A DNA stretch of 64,000 nt from an uncultured Lachnospiraceae bacterium (GCA_900317555.1 ONHF01000007.1:44599-108598), one strand, 5' to 3'. Numbered from the stretch's first letter, positions 34,312-42,173 are shown. The notes: generated from the letters alone by a model not told the origin. A program made the numbers and translations.

Positions 34312-35770
34312 TTTCGTTCTCCTTCCGCATAGGGCCTGTAACCACATAAGATCCGCTCCTGCTGTAGACAACATCCGCGGGATCTTTTCCCAGCTCCCTT
34401 TCTATCAGCTGTTCGATTTTGGCCTGACAGAAACCGCCCTGACAGCCGCCCATCATCGCGCGCGTCCTGTATTTGATGCCGGTCATTGTCGAAACGCCAA
34501 GCGGATTATGGATTGCCTGCAGAATTTCCGCTTTCGTGATTTCCTCGCAGCTGCAGATGATCTCTCCATAATCCGGATTGCTGCGGATCAGCTTCTCCTG
34601 CTCCTCTTTCGTGCATGCAAAGAAACGGACGATTCCTTTGTGCACCGGATTGAACGCCGGATTTTCCCGGAAAGTCTCCCGCTCCTGCATCATACGGATC
34701 ACATACCTTGCGAGAGGTACACTGCCGGTGAGGCCGGGTGATTCTATGCCGATCAGATTGACGGCGTTTGGTGCGGTATCATCCCGGATTTCCACTTTCC
34801 AGTCCTGAATCGCACCGTTTTCATCCACAAGCTTGGGCTGAATACCCGCGAATGTCCGGATCTGGTCTGCGGGGTTTATATGCGGCCAGAGTTTTGCTCC
34901 TTCCGTTGCAAGAAATGTGACTGCCCCCTGCGGTACGCTGTAATCATCTAAAACATCAGTGTTCTCCGCATCCGGCCCTATCGTGACATTCCCGTCCACC
35001 GTTGGTGTAATGTGAATTCCCATATACGTATTGCTCGGCACAGGGTAGACCGGCATCGGCAGAAGACGTCCCATTCTCTTATGCAGGATAATGTAATTGC
35101 TGCGGGAACCGATCACACGGTAGCCTTTAATGCCAAGAAGATCCGAGATCTGTTTTGCCCCGAGTCCGGCGGCATTGACCACCCACCGCGTTTTAAAGTC
35201 TCCTCGCATCGTATGCAGGTAATAGTAACCGTCTTCCCGCGAAATTCCCGTGACCTCGTGCTCAAAATAGAACTCGGCGCCGTTTGCGTGCGCATTCTCG
35301 GCGAGCGCTGTCGTATACAGGAACGGGTCCATGATGCCGCTTCTCTTTGACCAGAGCGCGAAGCTGCCATTCACAGCAGGCACCAGTTCATGCAGCTTCC
35401 TGCCGTCTATCATTTCGAGGCCGCTGCAGCCGTTGACTGCACCCTGGCGCATAGTTTTCTCCAGCTGCTGCCTGTCTTCCTCTGTATTTCCGACAAGCAC
35501 TTTCCCGCAGCGTTTGAACGGGAAATCCAGCTCCGCGGCAAGCTGATCCATGATTCTGTTCCCCCAGGCGCAGCATCTGGCTTTGAGGCTGCCTGTCGGA
35601 TTCGCGAAACCGCCGTGAACTACTGCGGAGTTACGGCCGCTCGTCTCATTGCAGACATCGGGGTTCTTTTCGAGCACGGCGATGTCCAGAACATAGCGTG
35701 AAAGCTCGCGCGCGATCGCGCTGCCGACAACGCCGGCGCCGATTATGATCACATCATATTGTTTTTTCAC
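34301..35770 (-). CDS. GlpA-like FAD-dependent dehydrogenase with a BFD-type [2Fe-2S] domain
   Basis: A 489-residue flavoprotein read from a GTG start. YDVIIIGAGVVGSAIARELSRY binds FAD, and the DAO-type substrate domain follows (GRNSAVVHGGFANPTGSLKA). The C-terminal part has CSCEEITKAEIL and GGCQGGFCQAKI, four Cys of a BFD-like [2Fe-2S] domain. This is the layout of clostridial G3P or 2-hydroxyacid (hydroxyglutarate-type) oxidoreductases. No glycerol kinase is adjacent, so glycerol-3-phosphate is not certain as substrate. A near-consensus promoter and a palindrome lie upstream, and a GntR regulator gene is next. Confidence 0.87.
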   Translation of the reverse strand: MKKQYDVIIIGAGVVGSAIARELSRYVLDIAVLEKNPDVCNETSGRNSAVVHGGFANPTGSLKARCCAWGNRIMDQLAAELDFPFKRCGKVLVGNTEEDRQQLEKTMRQGAVNGCSGLEMIDGRKLHELVPAVNGSFALWSKRSGIMDPFLYTTALAENAHANGAEFYFEHEVTGISREDGYYYLHTMRGDFKTRWVVNAAGLGAKQISDLLGIKGYRVIGSRSNYIILHKRMGRLLPMPVYPVPSNTYMGIHITPTVDGNVTIGPDAENTDVLDDYSVPQGAVTFLATEGAKLWPHINPADQIRTFAGIQPKLVDENGAIQDWKVEIRDDTAPNAVNLIGIESPGLTGSVPLARYVIRMMQERETFRENPAFNPVHKGIVRFFACTKEEQEKLIRSNPDYGEIICSCEEITKAEILQAIHNPLGVSTMTGIKYRTRAMMGGCQGGFCQAKIEQLIERELGKDPADVVYSRSGSYVVTGPMRKENENDR

Positions 35771-35787
35771 GGTAAAGCCTTTCTGTC

Positions 35788-35801
35788 AGTGACAATTCAC
35801 T
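35788..35801. promoter_or_regulatory. Palindrome AGTGACAATTCACT, candidate GntR operator
   Basis: A perfect 5-bp inverted repeat with 4-bp spacer lies between the promoter and the start of the GlpA-like gene. Its size suits FCD-type GntR repressors, and such a gene lies just upstream. Binding is inferred only. Confidence 0.4.
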
Positions 35802-35831
35802 ATTTCACTTGTTATATATTTCATTGATTCA

Positions 35832-35860
35832 AATATATATCTGAAAATTACTGTTGTCAA
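35832..35860 (-). promoter_or_regulatory. SigA-type promoter of the GlpA-like operon
   Basis: On the minus strand a perfect TTGACA (35860-35855) is 17 bp from TATATT (35837-35832), about 60 bp before the GTG start. Confidence 0.75.
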
Positions 35861-35861
35861 T

Positions 35862-35903
35862 AAAAAAGACGCCTGCTCATGCTCAATAGAGTGAACAGAC
35901 GTC
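35862..35903 (-). terminator. Rho-independent terminator after the GntR gene
   Basis: GACGTCTGTTCA pairs with TGAGCAGGCGTC with two mismatches or wobble pairs, and TTTTTT follows on the minus strand. It separates the regulator from the GlpA-like operon promoter, which starts within 2 bp. Confidence 0.85.
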
Positions 35904-35910
35904 TCTGCGG

Positions 35911-36588
35911 TCATTCAGTTTTAAAATATCCGGGGAACGCGTTGCGGATCGACGAGAGATTCTCGGTATAACGCTGCATGTGCTGCCCCGCGATGCGGGC
36001 CGCCTCATCGGCGTCTTTCCTTTCGATCGCTTTTATAAGCTGAACATGATCTTCATAGATCGCGTTTGTTGGCCGGCAGCGGAAGCTGAGTATCGTCGTC
36101 CGGTCGAAATGCGGCGCGATATTTTCCACCAGCTCATACCAGTAGCGGCAGCCGCTGCGCATGTAAAGAATACGGTGGAATTCCTTGTCGAGCGAGAAGA
36201 TCTTCGCCTCCTGTCCGCGTTCAATATACATATGCCAGAGCGTCACGTTCTCCCACAGGCAGTCAATATCTTCCTTCGTAAGCGCGAGGACAGCCATACG
36301 CGCAACTTCGGCTTCGAGTACCGCGCGCAGGTGGCGGACTTCTTCGACCAGCTCCGCGTCGATCAGGCTGACATAGGTTCCGATCTTCGGCCGGATCTCA
36401 ATGAGCCGCCGCTGGGAAAGCTCGAGCTCCGCTTCCCGGAACGGTGTGCGGCTGACGCCCAGCCGCTCGCAAAGCTGCGGCTCGTTCAGTTTCTGTCCGG
36501 GTTCAAGCCTTGTATTCACGATATCGTCTGTCAGAACCCGGAGAACATAATTTTTCGCGGATTCATGTTCCTGTCGCTGTGTTGTCAT
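35911..36588 (-). CDS. GntR family transcriptional regulator, FCD/FadR subfamily
   Basis: A 225-residue regulator. The winged helix-turn-helix spans about residues 15-80 (LNEPQLCERLGVSRTPFREAELELSQRRLIEIRPKIGTYVS), and the all-helical FCD effector domain follows, with metal/ligand-binding residues in DKEFHRILY and EDHVQLIKAIERKDADEAARIAGQHM. FCD proteins bind carboxylic acids. It lies directly upstream of the GlpA-like operon on the same strand, and is a fair candidate to control it. The start MTTQRQEHE is one of two possible; an upstream Met would add 16 residues. Confidence 0.87.
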   Translation of the reverse strand: MTTQRQEHESAKNYVLRVLTDDIVNTRLEPGQKLNEPQLCERLGVSRTPFREAELELSQRRLIEIRPKIGTYVSLIDAELVEEVRHLRAVLEAEVARMAVLALTKEDIDCLWENVTLWHMYIERGQEAKIFSLDKEFHRILYMRSGCRYWYELVENIAPHFDRTTILSFRCRPTNAIYEDHVQLIKAIERKDADEAARIAGQHMQRYTENLSSIRNAFPGYFKTE

Positions 36589-36661
36589 CTGCTGATCTCT
36601 TCTCGAGTAAATTGTTTGCATGCTCATCTGACACATCGTTTATTTTATCGTAATGCACTGC

Positions 36662-36705
36662 TTGACAGTTTGCAATACATACTGGAGTAAGGACTCCTGT
36701 CAAGA
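36662..36705. repeat. Interrupted 12-bp inverted repeat
   Basis: The right arm ACTCCTGTCAAG pairs with CTTGACAG plus GGAGT, which are separated by a 15-nt bulge; an inner GGAGT-AAGG-ACTCC hairpin is included. It lies upstream of the GntR gene and could be a regulator site or a decayed terminator. Confidence 0.45.
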
Positions 36706-36834
36706 GGACTTGCACTTCCTTCCCGATCAAATTATTAGCAGGCAGGTGACCAATTTACCAAAAAGTAAGCCGTGGGCGTCTATGGAATTTCCATCTGACA
36801 AGAGAAATGACAAAACAGAAGGAATGAGACATTC

Positions 36835-37127
36835 GCCTTCACCCGGAATTTCCTTCTATCTGTAATATTTCCTGGACAGAATTATGATGGATGCATGATA
36901 TTTTCCATCCGTGGATGAATTTGTAATTGCAGAAGGAGCCTGCTTTCCTTCCAAGCCTGAAAATCCTCATTCGGCAGGAATCGTTGTAGCAATTATCACT
37001 TGCCGGCAAGAATTGTCTTCCTCCCACATCGGAGATTTGTTCAGCGGAAGGAATTTTCAAGAAAGCTCCTGCTAAAATTTTCATTCCAGAAGATAAAATT
37101 TACAGGCGGATGGCTATTTTCAAAAAA
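36835..37127 (-). repeat. Dispersed element, copy 1 (about 290 bp)
   Basis: On the minus strand this region aligns without obvious gaps to the plus strand at 63261-63555, with estimated identity of 75-80% overall and higher in the first 130 bp. It includes the shared GTGGGAGGAAGACAATTCTTG core. Hairpins common to both copies are CAATTCTTG with CAAG-TGAT-AATTG, and GGAAGGA with TCCTTCT (GGGAGGA with TCCTCCC in copy 2). It starts right after the barstar terminator. It may be a structured RNA, a non-autonomous mobile element or the remains of one. Confidence 0.75.
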
Positions 37128-37144
37128 AGAATCCTAAAAGAGTT

Positions 37145-37181
37145 CAAAAAAACAGCCCCGGATCATCACCTGACCCGGAGC
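37145..37181 (-). terminator. Rho-independent terminator after the barstar gene
   Basis: GCTCCGGGTCA pairs with TGATCCGGGGC (two G-U pairs) around GGTGA, followed by TGTTTTTTTG on the minus strand. It ends the MATE-barnase-EamA-barstar run. Confidence 0.9.
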
Positions 37182-37205
37182 GCCATCCGCGCTTACCCTG
37201 TTCTG

Positions 37206-37517
37206 TCAGTCATAAAACCGGACCGGCCAGTTCGCGGCCCGCTTTTCCATGTCGCGATACTGCGGGTCATCTTCCCAGGAAGCGATTGTCTCCGCGCACA
37301 TCGCGCGCAGCGCTCCCATGTATCCGCCAAGCGCCTTGTCGGCGTCCCTGCAGTTATAGAAAATCAGTTCCCAGTCTCTTCCGCTCTCTTCCAGGACATC
37401 GTGCAGCGCGTCCAGATTATTCCCGTAATATGATGGCAGCGGCAAAGCGCCGCGCAGACGTTCGTGGAACTGTTCCTTCGTTCCGACACCCTGCAAATCA
37501 ATATAATAGACAGTCAT
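37206..37517 (-). CDS. Barstar family protein (ribonuclease inhibitor homologue)
   Basis: A 103-residue cytoplasmic protein. LPLPSYYGNNLDALHDVLEE (residues 25-44) matches the barstar binding helix YYGENLDALWDCL, with both key acids kept (Asp36 and Asp40, equal to Asp35 and Asp39 in barstar). The barstar Trp38 position is His39 here. Barstar blocks the active site of barnase and protects the producing cell. A lipid-anchored barnase homologue is encoded 1.06 kb upstream on the same strand, with an EamA transporter gene between. It most likely inhibits that nuclease. The gene starts 16 bp after the transporter and ends at a strong terminator. Confidence 0.9.
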   Translation of the reverse strand: MTVYYIDLQGVGTKEQFHERLRGALPLPSYYGNNLDALHDVLEESGRDWELIFYNCRDADKALGGYMGALRAMCAETIASWEDDPQYRDMEKRAANWPVRFYD

Positions 37518-37533
37518 TTGATGCTCCTTGCAT

Positions 37534-38484
37534 TCAGCGCTTCTTTTTACCGGAAAGAATGATTCCGATACTTACCAGCACCAGCGCACAGAATACACGG
37601 ATGCTGAACGCCTCTTTGCCTTCCCCGAGAAACAGCGCGGAAAGAAGAACGCCCAGTACCGGATTCATGAATCCAAGGATCGTGATACGGCTTACATCAT
37701 TGTACTTCAAAAGAATTCCCCAGAGCGTATAGGCGCCCGCCGAAATAAAGCCCATATACAGGAGGAGCAGGAAAGCGCCGGCACCTGTCGGGCGAAGGCG
37801 TCCTCCGAGCGCAAGTCCCGCCAGCATAAGAACAATTCCGCCACAGAAAAACTGCCAGCCGCTGAGCGTCACCGGATTTTCCTTCGCGGAAAACTTCTTG
37901 ATATAGCAACCGGCAACCGCGTTCGCGAACGCCGCGATGACCATGCAGCCTTCTCCGGCAAAACTGACCGCGCCGCCCGAAGAAGCCCCCGCCGTCACGA
38001 TGAGGAGGACGCCCAGGAAGCCCGCGATACTGCCGGTGACTTTCGCGGCTGTAAGCTTCTCAAACCGGAAGACAAAAGCTGCCAGAAACAGCGAGAAAAA
38101 CGTTCCGGCCGCGTTGATGACAGATCCGCGCACTCCGCTGGTGTGCGCAAGTGCCGTATAAAAGAAGATATACTGCAGAATGGTCTGAAACGTCATCAGC
38201 ACAAAGACATACTTCCAGCTGATCTTTGAAGGATGCAGGAATCTGCGCTGCTGCACACTTCCAAACGCAATGACCATCATGCCGGCAAGGAAAAATCTTA
38301 CACCCGCAAAAACAAATCTCGACGCCAGATCCCCGGCCCCGATCGTAAAGAGTTCATAGCCGATCTTGATCGCCGGTGAAGCGGATCCCCAGAGAAAGCA
38401 GCAGAAAAAGGCAATAAAAAAGACGACCGCCGGATGTGTCCAGAATTTCTCCGCCCGGCTTTTCGTCTGTGTCATGGTATCCAT
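37534..38484 (-). CDS. EamA/DMT family transporter
   Basis: A 316-residue membrane protein with ten predicted helices and two EamA repeats (about residues 20-160 and 175-310). FLWGSASPAIKIGYEL near the start and PVLGVLLSALFLGEGK near the end are the usual repeat signatures. Family members export or import small metabolites; the substrate is not predictable. It lies between a barnase-like lipoprotein gene and a barstar gene, all on one strand, and GGGAGGGAACAATTATA before its ATG gives a ribosome site. An extended -10 promoter lies 57 bp upstream. Whether it belongs functionally to the nuclease pair is open. Confidence 0.88.
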   Translation of the reverse strand: MDTMTQTKSRAEKFWTHPAVVFFIAFFCCFLWGSASPAIKIGYELFTIGAGDLASRFVFAGVRFFLAGMMVIAFGSVQQRRFLHPSKISWKYVFVLMTFQTILQYIFFYTALAHTSGVRGSVINAAGTFFSLFLAAFVFRFEKLTAAKVTGSIAGFLGVLLIVTAGASSGGAVSFAGEGCMVIAAFANAVAGCYIKKFSAKENPVTLSGWQFFCGGIVLMLAGLALGGRLRPTGAGAFLLLLYMGFISAGAYTLWGILLKYNDVSRITILGFMNPVLGVLLSALFLGEGKEAFSIRVFCALVLVSIGIILSGKKKR

Positions 38485-38540
38485 TATAATTGTTCCCTCC
38501 CTGATGTTGGCGCCGCCATCAGCAGCGGCGCTGAATTTTT

Positions 38541-38549
38541 ATTATACCA
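38541..38549 (-). promoter_or_regulatory. Extended -10 promoter for EamA-barstar
   Basis: On the minus strand TGGTATAAT is a perfect TGn-TATAAT extended -10, 26 bp after the stop of the barnase-like gene and about 57 bp before the EamA start. A GCGCCGC/GCGGCGC hairpin lies between it and the gene. It would let the inhibitor be made independently of the nuclease. Confidence 0.6.
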
Positions 38550-38574
38550 TAACCCGTCTGTTTTACCACCGCCG

Positions 38575-39204
38575 TCAGGGAGAAACCGGCCCGTCCGCAT
38601 TATACAGCTGCGTAAAATGCCCGTAATGATCGTCCGTATAGTAAATATTCCAGTCGTCGGACCAGACGAGTCTTTTTGCGCCCCTGCTGCCGCCGTTTGT
38701 ATCAATGTCGCACTCATGATACTCTGCGTCTTCCGGAAGAACACCTTCGTAGTTTCCGAAATGATCGCCGCCGATGCTTTTCCCGGGGGCAAAATCCTGC
38801 AGCGGGCCTCCCTCCCAGCCGAGCTTTCGGGCTTCCTTCTTCGTGATGTAGTTCGAAGGAAGATGATGGTACGTATAAAGATAGAGAGCGACTTCGTCTT
38901 TCGATGTGTATGTGCCGTCTTCCGCGGGTGCCTCGGCGTCCGGCGCGTCCTGTATGTCTGCGTCCGGCGCGTTCTGCTCTGCCGATGCGGCTGCGCCTGC
39001 TTCCTCCGGCATTGACTGCGCTGCACCCGCGTCCGCCGAGGTTGCCGGCACCGCACCCGCGGCTGTTGACGCCGCCGTCACGCCATCCCCGGCCGCAGGC
39101 ATGCCGGGCGCTGAAGCGGGAGCAGAGCCGCAGGCGGTGACAAGCAACAGGACAAGCAGCATGGGAAGCAGGGCGCAGAACCGGTTTCGAATGGCTCTTC
39201 TCAC
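38575..39204 (-). CDS. Lipid-anchored barnase-like ribonuclease (N1/T1 family)
   Basis: A 209-residue lipoprotein. The signal peptide ends in lipobox LVTAC (Cys25), then about 70 Ala-, Pro-, Asp- and Glu-rich residues lead to a barnase domain (about 98-203). YHHLPSNYITKKEARKLGW and FAPGKSIGGDHFGNYEG match barnase closely. Catalytic residues are all kept: Lys122 (barnase Lys27), Glu164 (Glu73), Arg174 (Arg83), Arg178 (Arg87) and His193 (His102). Barnase Arg59, which binds substrate and barstar, is Tyr152 here. Secreted barnases are usually free; a membrane anchor is unusual and suggests action at the cell surface. The gene overlaps the MATE stop by 4 bp and a barstar gene follows one gene later. 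Confidence 0.92.
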   Translation of the reverse strand: MRRAIRNRFCALLPMLLVLLLVTACGSAPASAPGMPAAGDGVTAASTAAGAVPATSADAGAAQSMPEEAGAAASAEQNAPDADIQDAPDAEAPAEDGTYTSKDEVALYLYTYHHLPSNYITKKEARKLGWEGGPLQDFAPGKSIGGDHFGNYEGVLPEDAEYHECDIDTNGGSRGAKRLVWSDDWNIYYTDDHYGHFTQLYNADGPVSP

Positions 39205-40553
39205 TTTGTCTCCCCCATTTCCCGAAGGACAGAACGGACAAGCGGAATTGAAATCGCGAAGGTCAGCACGTCCGATACCGCCTGCGTTATTTCGACGCCG
39301 GTCAGTCCCAGTATCTTCGGCAGAATCAGGATCAGCGGTATGAAAAAGAGGCCGGAGCGCGCCGATGCGAGGATCGTTGCCTTAACGCCTTTTCCGATAG
39401 ACTGCAGCATCATATTGGACATGACAATAAACGCGGCAAGGAAGAAGACTATCGTCTGATAGCGGAGCGCACGCATGCCAATGGTTACAACATCCGGGTC
39501 ATCCCGGAAAAAGCGGATGATTCCCGGCGCAAAAGCAAACAAAACGGTCGAGATGACAAGGAGGAAGGCCGTGCCTGTTTTGACGCAGAAGAAAAATCCA
39601 TCGCGCACACGTTTGTACAACCCAGCTCCGTAATTGAAGGCCGCGACCGGCTGATATCCCTGCCCGAATCCGATCAGCGCCGAATTGGCAAGCATCATGA
39701 CTCTCGTAACGACCGACATGCCCGCGATCGCCGCATCCCCGCCGATCGCGCCGGCCATTGTATTCAGCAGGATCGTCGAAATGCTCTGCATCCCCTGTCT
39801 TGTGAGGGAAGGTAAACCGCCGTTGACAATCTGCAGCATGTAATAGCGGTTGAAACGTACATTTCTCAGGTGAATATGAATATTCGGACCGTGATAGCTT
39901 CCGTACAGCAGAATGATGAACGCGATCAGCTGGCTCAGAACGGTGGCAAGCGCGGCGCCAGCGACGCCCATTTCAAGGCCGAAAATAAACAACGGGTCCA
40001 GCCCGATATTGATGACCGCGCCGCTGACAAGCCCTGCCATGGCATACACCGCGCTCCCTTCAAAACGGAGCTGGTTATTGACGACAAGCTCCGCGCACAT
40101 GAACGGCGCGCCGAGCAGAATGATGCGCAGGTAATTTTTCGCATCCTCGAGAATGGTCGGTGTCGCGCCGAGGATTCTGCAGAGCGGATTCAGAAAAAGG
40201 AGTCCGAAAATCATCAGAACCGCGCCCAGTATAAAGGCCAGCGCGAAGCCGGTTGCCGCAGCCTCATTCGCCTGCCGGGTATCACCGGCACCAAGGCGCC
40301 GCGACATGAAATTGCCTGAGCCGTGGCCGCAGAAAAAGCCTAAAGCGTTGATGATCGCCATGACCGAAAAAACAATGCCGACCGCCGCCGTCGCCTGCGT
40401 CGATATGCGGCCGACGAAAAAAGTATCCGCCATGTTGTAGATATTGGATACCAGCATGCTGATAATTGTTGGAACGGCAAGGCTCCCGATCAGCTTGGGT
40501 ATGGGCGTTTGCGTCATGTAGGCGTAACGCTCCTGCGGCGTGTTTTGCTTCAT
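39201..40553 (-). CDS. MATE family efflux transporter
   Basis: A 450-residue protein with 12 predicted helices. PTIISMLVSNIYNMADTFFVGR and, in the second half, GMQSISTILLNTMAGAIGGDAAIAG with GFGQGYQPVAAFNYGA are typical of the MepA-like branch of MATE. It exports cationic drugs or metabolites with sodium or proton entry. The end overlaps the barnase-like gene (ATGA), so the two are translated together. It starts 18 bp after the decarboxylase-family gene. Confidence 0.9.
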   Translation of the reverse strand: MKQNTPQERYAYMTQTPIPKLIGSLAVPTIISMLVSNIYNMADTFFVGRISTQATAAVGIVFSVMAIINALGFFCGHGSGNFMSRRLGAGDTRQANEAAATGFALAFILGAVLMIFGLLFLNPLCRILGATPTILEDAKNYLRIILLGAPFMCAELVVNNQLRFEGSAVYAMAGLVSGAVINIGLDPLFIFGLEMGVAGAALATVLSQLIAFIILLYGSYHGPNIHIHLRNVRFNRYYMLQIVNGGLPSLTRQGMQSISTILLNTMAGAIGGDAAIAGMSVVTRVMMLANSALIGFGQGYQPVAAFNYGAGLYKRVRDGFFFCVKTGTAFLLVISTVLFAFAPGIIRFFRDDPDVVTIGMRALRYQTIVFFLAAFIVMSNMMLQSIGKGVKATILASARSGLFFIPLILILPKILGLTGVEITQAVSDVLTFAISIPLVRSVLREMGETK

Positions 40554-40571
40554 TTAAATTTCCTCTGTTTC

Positions 40572-42173
40572 TTAGAATTTTCTTTTTGTGACGAAGAAGA
40601 TGTCCTGTCCTTCCCGCGCAAATGAGTGGTGAATCCGGCAGCCCGAGCAGCTGAGCCTTGCGAGTACGCTTCTGTGCTCCGGCAGGATTCTTTCTCCGGG
40701 AACGAGGATCGGAATTCCGGGCGGATAACAGTAGACATATTCGGCGCAGACTCTGCCCTCCGCTTCTTCCGCCGGCAGTTCTTGCGCCGGTTCGTCAAGC
40801 GCTTCTCCTATCGTACAGACGCATTCTTCCTTTTCGGGCAGGCGGTATGCGGTGCCATCCGCGGATGCTTTTTCCGGCGAAGGAGCACCCTCTGCCCCGG
40901 CCACGTTCCCTGTCAAAAACTCATTTCCTGCCGCTGGCGCGGCTGACAGCCGGGCATCGATCGAAAGCAGTGCGTTCGCGAGAAGATCAAAGGCTTCCGC
41001 GGGATCGCAGACCGTCGTCATCGCGAGCACGTTGCTGCCGGAATGCATCTCGGTTTCGATATGGTATTGTGTGCGCAGAATATCCGAAAGCGCCGCACCG
41101 GTCAGGGCTGTGCCGCCGCTGATCAGAATTTTCCCGGGATCAAGCGCGTAAAAGGAAGGGTCTGCAAGATCCTGCGCCGCCGCATTCCCATGTCCGAGAA
41201 CCCGCAGCTTCTTCAGCGCAATAAGCCGCCTGCCCAGATGTGCGAGGTTTCTCCGATAGGCTTCGAACATTTCTCTGCCGTGACTTTTGAGGATGCCCGT
41301 ACAGCCATCCAGCGAAGCCATCAACGGATAGGACGGAGAACTGGTCTCAAAGACATTCAGCTGCCGCGAAATCTCCCGCTGCGTGAAAAAGCTGCCGTTC
41401 CAGTGAAGGAAGGCAGTCTGCGTCAGGGAAGGTAATGTTTTGTGCGCGCTCTGAATGACCAGATCCGCGCCGCATGAAACTGCGCTTTGCAGAGGTCTCC
41501 GCGGCAGATCGTCCGGACCCTCACCCATAAACGAAAGGTGCGCTCCGTGCGCTTCATCTGCAATGAGAGGCACGCCGGCACGGTGGCAGATACCGGCAAT
41601 CGATGCGATATCCGACAGCACGCCCTCGTAGGTCGGGCTTGTGATTACAACGGCGCAGGTATCCGGATAGCGCGCGAGCAGCTCCTGCACATGCGCCGGC
41701 GATACACTGCCGTAAATGCCGTAAGTATCGTTAAACGAGGGATATACCCAGTGCACGCGCAGGTTCAGGAGCTCTGCGGCATGCAAAACAGACTTGTGGC
41801 AGTTTCTCGCAGCAATAATTTCACTTCCGGCCCGCGCAGCGCACCGGACAGCGGCAAGAATTCCGACAGTGCTGCCGCCGACAAGGTACCATGTCTTATA
41901 CGCGCCGAACAAACGCGCAGTCCGGTCCATGGCTTCTTTGAGAATCCCCTCCGCGTCATGGAGGTCGTCTACACCTTCCACTTCGGTCAGATCCCAGTCA
42001 TACGGGAGTCCGGGCGCCGGGGCAAGCTTTCTTTTATGCCCCGGCATATGAAAAGGATACAGGTTCCGGCGGACATAGGCCCGCAGCTGCGCCTCGAGAA
42101 TATACTCTTCTTCGCCGGGGTTTTCGCGCGGGCTGTTTTGACCGGAAATCACTGATCCAGCTGCGATGTGCAA
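40572..42173 (-). CDS. Orn/Lys/Arg decarboxylase family PLP enzyme
   Basis: A 533-residue fold-type I PLP enzyme of the SpeA/YaaO (group III decarboxylase, Bacillus-type) branch. YPFHMPGHKRKLAP at about 40, LVGGSTVGILAA (PLP phosphate loop), LIADEAHGAHLSF (Asp and His contacts) and QSAHKTLPSLTQTAFLH (PLP lysine) are present. The C-terminal part has YCYPPGIPILVPGE, the usual end signature, preceded by an extra, low-complexity stretch of about 60 residues. Members make agmatine or cadaverine, or act in unknown roles next to tmk/holB. It overlaps mscL by 25 bp. Confidence 0.88.
   Translation of the reverse strand: MHIAAGSVISGQNSPRENPGEEEYILEAQLRAYVRRNLYPFHMPGHKRKLAPAPGLPYDWDLTEVEGVDDLHDAEGILKEAMDRTARLFGAYKTWYLVGGSTVGILAAVRCAARAGSEIIAARNCHKSVLHAAELLNLRVHWVYPSFNDTYGIYGSVSPAHVQELLARYPDTCAVVITSPTYEGVLSDIASIAGICHRAGVPLIADEAHGAHLSFMGEGPDDLPRRPLQSAVSCGADLVIQSAHKTLPSLTQTAFLHWNGSFFTQREISRQLNVFETSSPSYPLMASLDGCTGILKSHGREMFEAYRRNLAHLGRRLIALKKLRVLGHGNAAAQDLADPSFYALDPGKILISGGTALTGAALSDILRTQYHIETEMHSGSNVLAMTTVCDPAEAFDLLANALLSIDARLSAAPAAGNEFLTGNVAGAEGAPSPEKASADGTAYRLPEKEECVCTIGEALDEPAQELPAEEAEGRVCAEYVYCYPPGIPILVPGERILPEHRSVLARLSCSGCRIHHSFAREGQDIFFVTKRKF

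Larger units (their letters stand above)
36589..37144. other. Non-coding region between GntR and barstar genes
   Basis: No gene is supported here. It holds an interrupted stem (36662-36705) and copy 1 of a dispersed repeat (36835-37127). The 81-residue open frame across the repeat is not considered a gene because the second copy has a stop at codon 6 and substitutions are not concentrated at third positions. Confidence 0.7.

Noticed and set aside
36839-37084. An 81-codon gene inside copy 1 of the dispersed element
   Set aside because: The second copy has an in-frame stop at codon 6, most differences change the residue, and no ribosome site fits. The hairpins and one compensatory pair favour a structural element.
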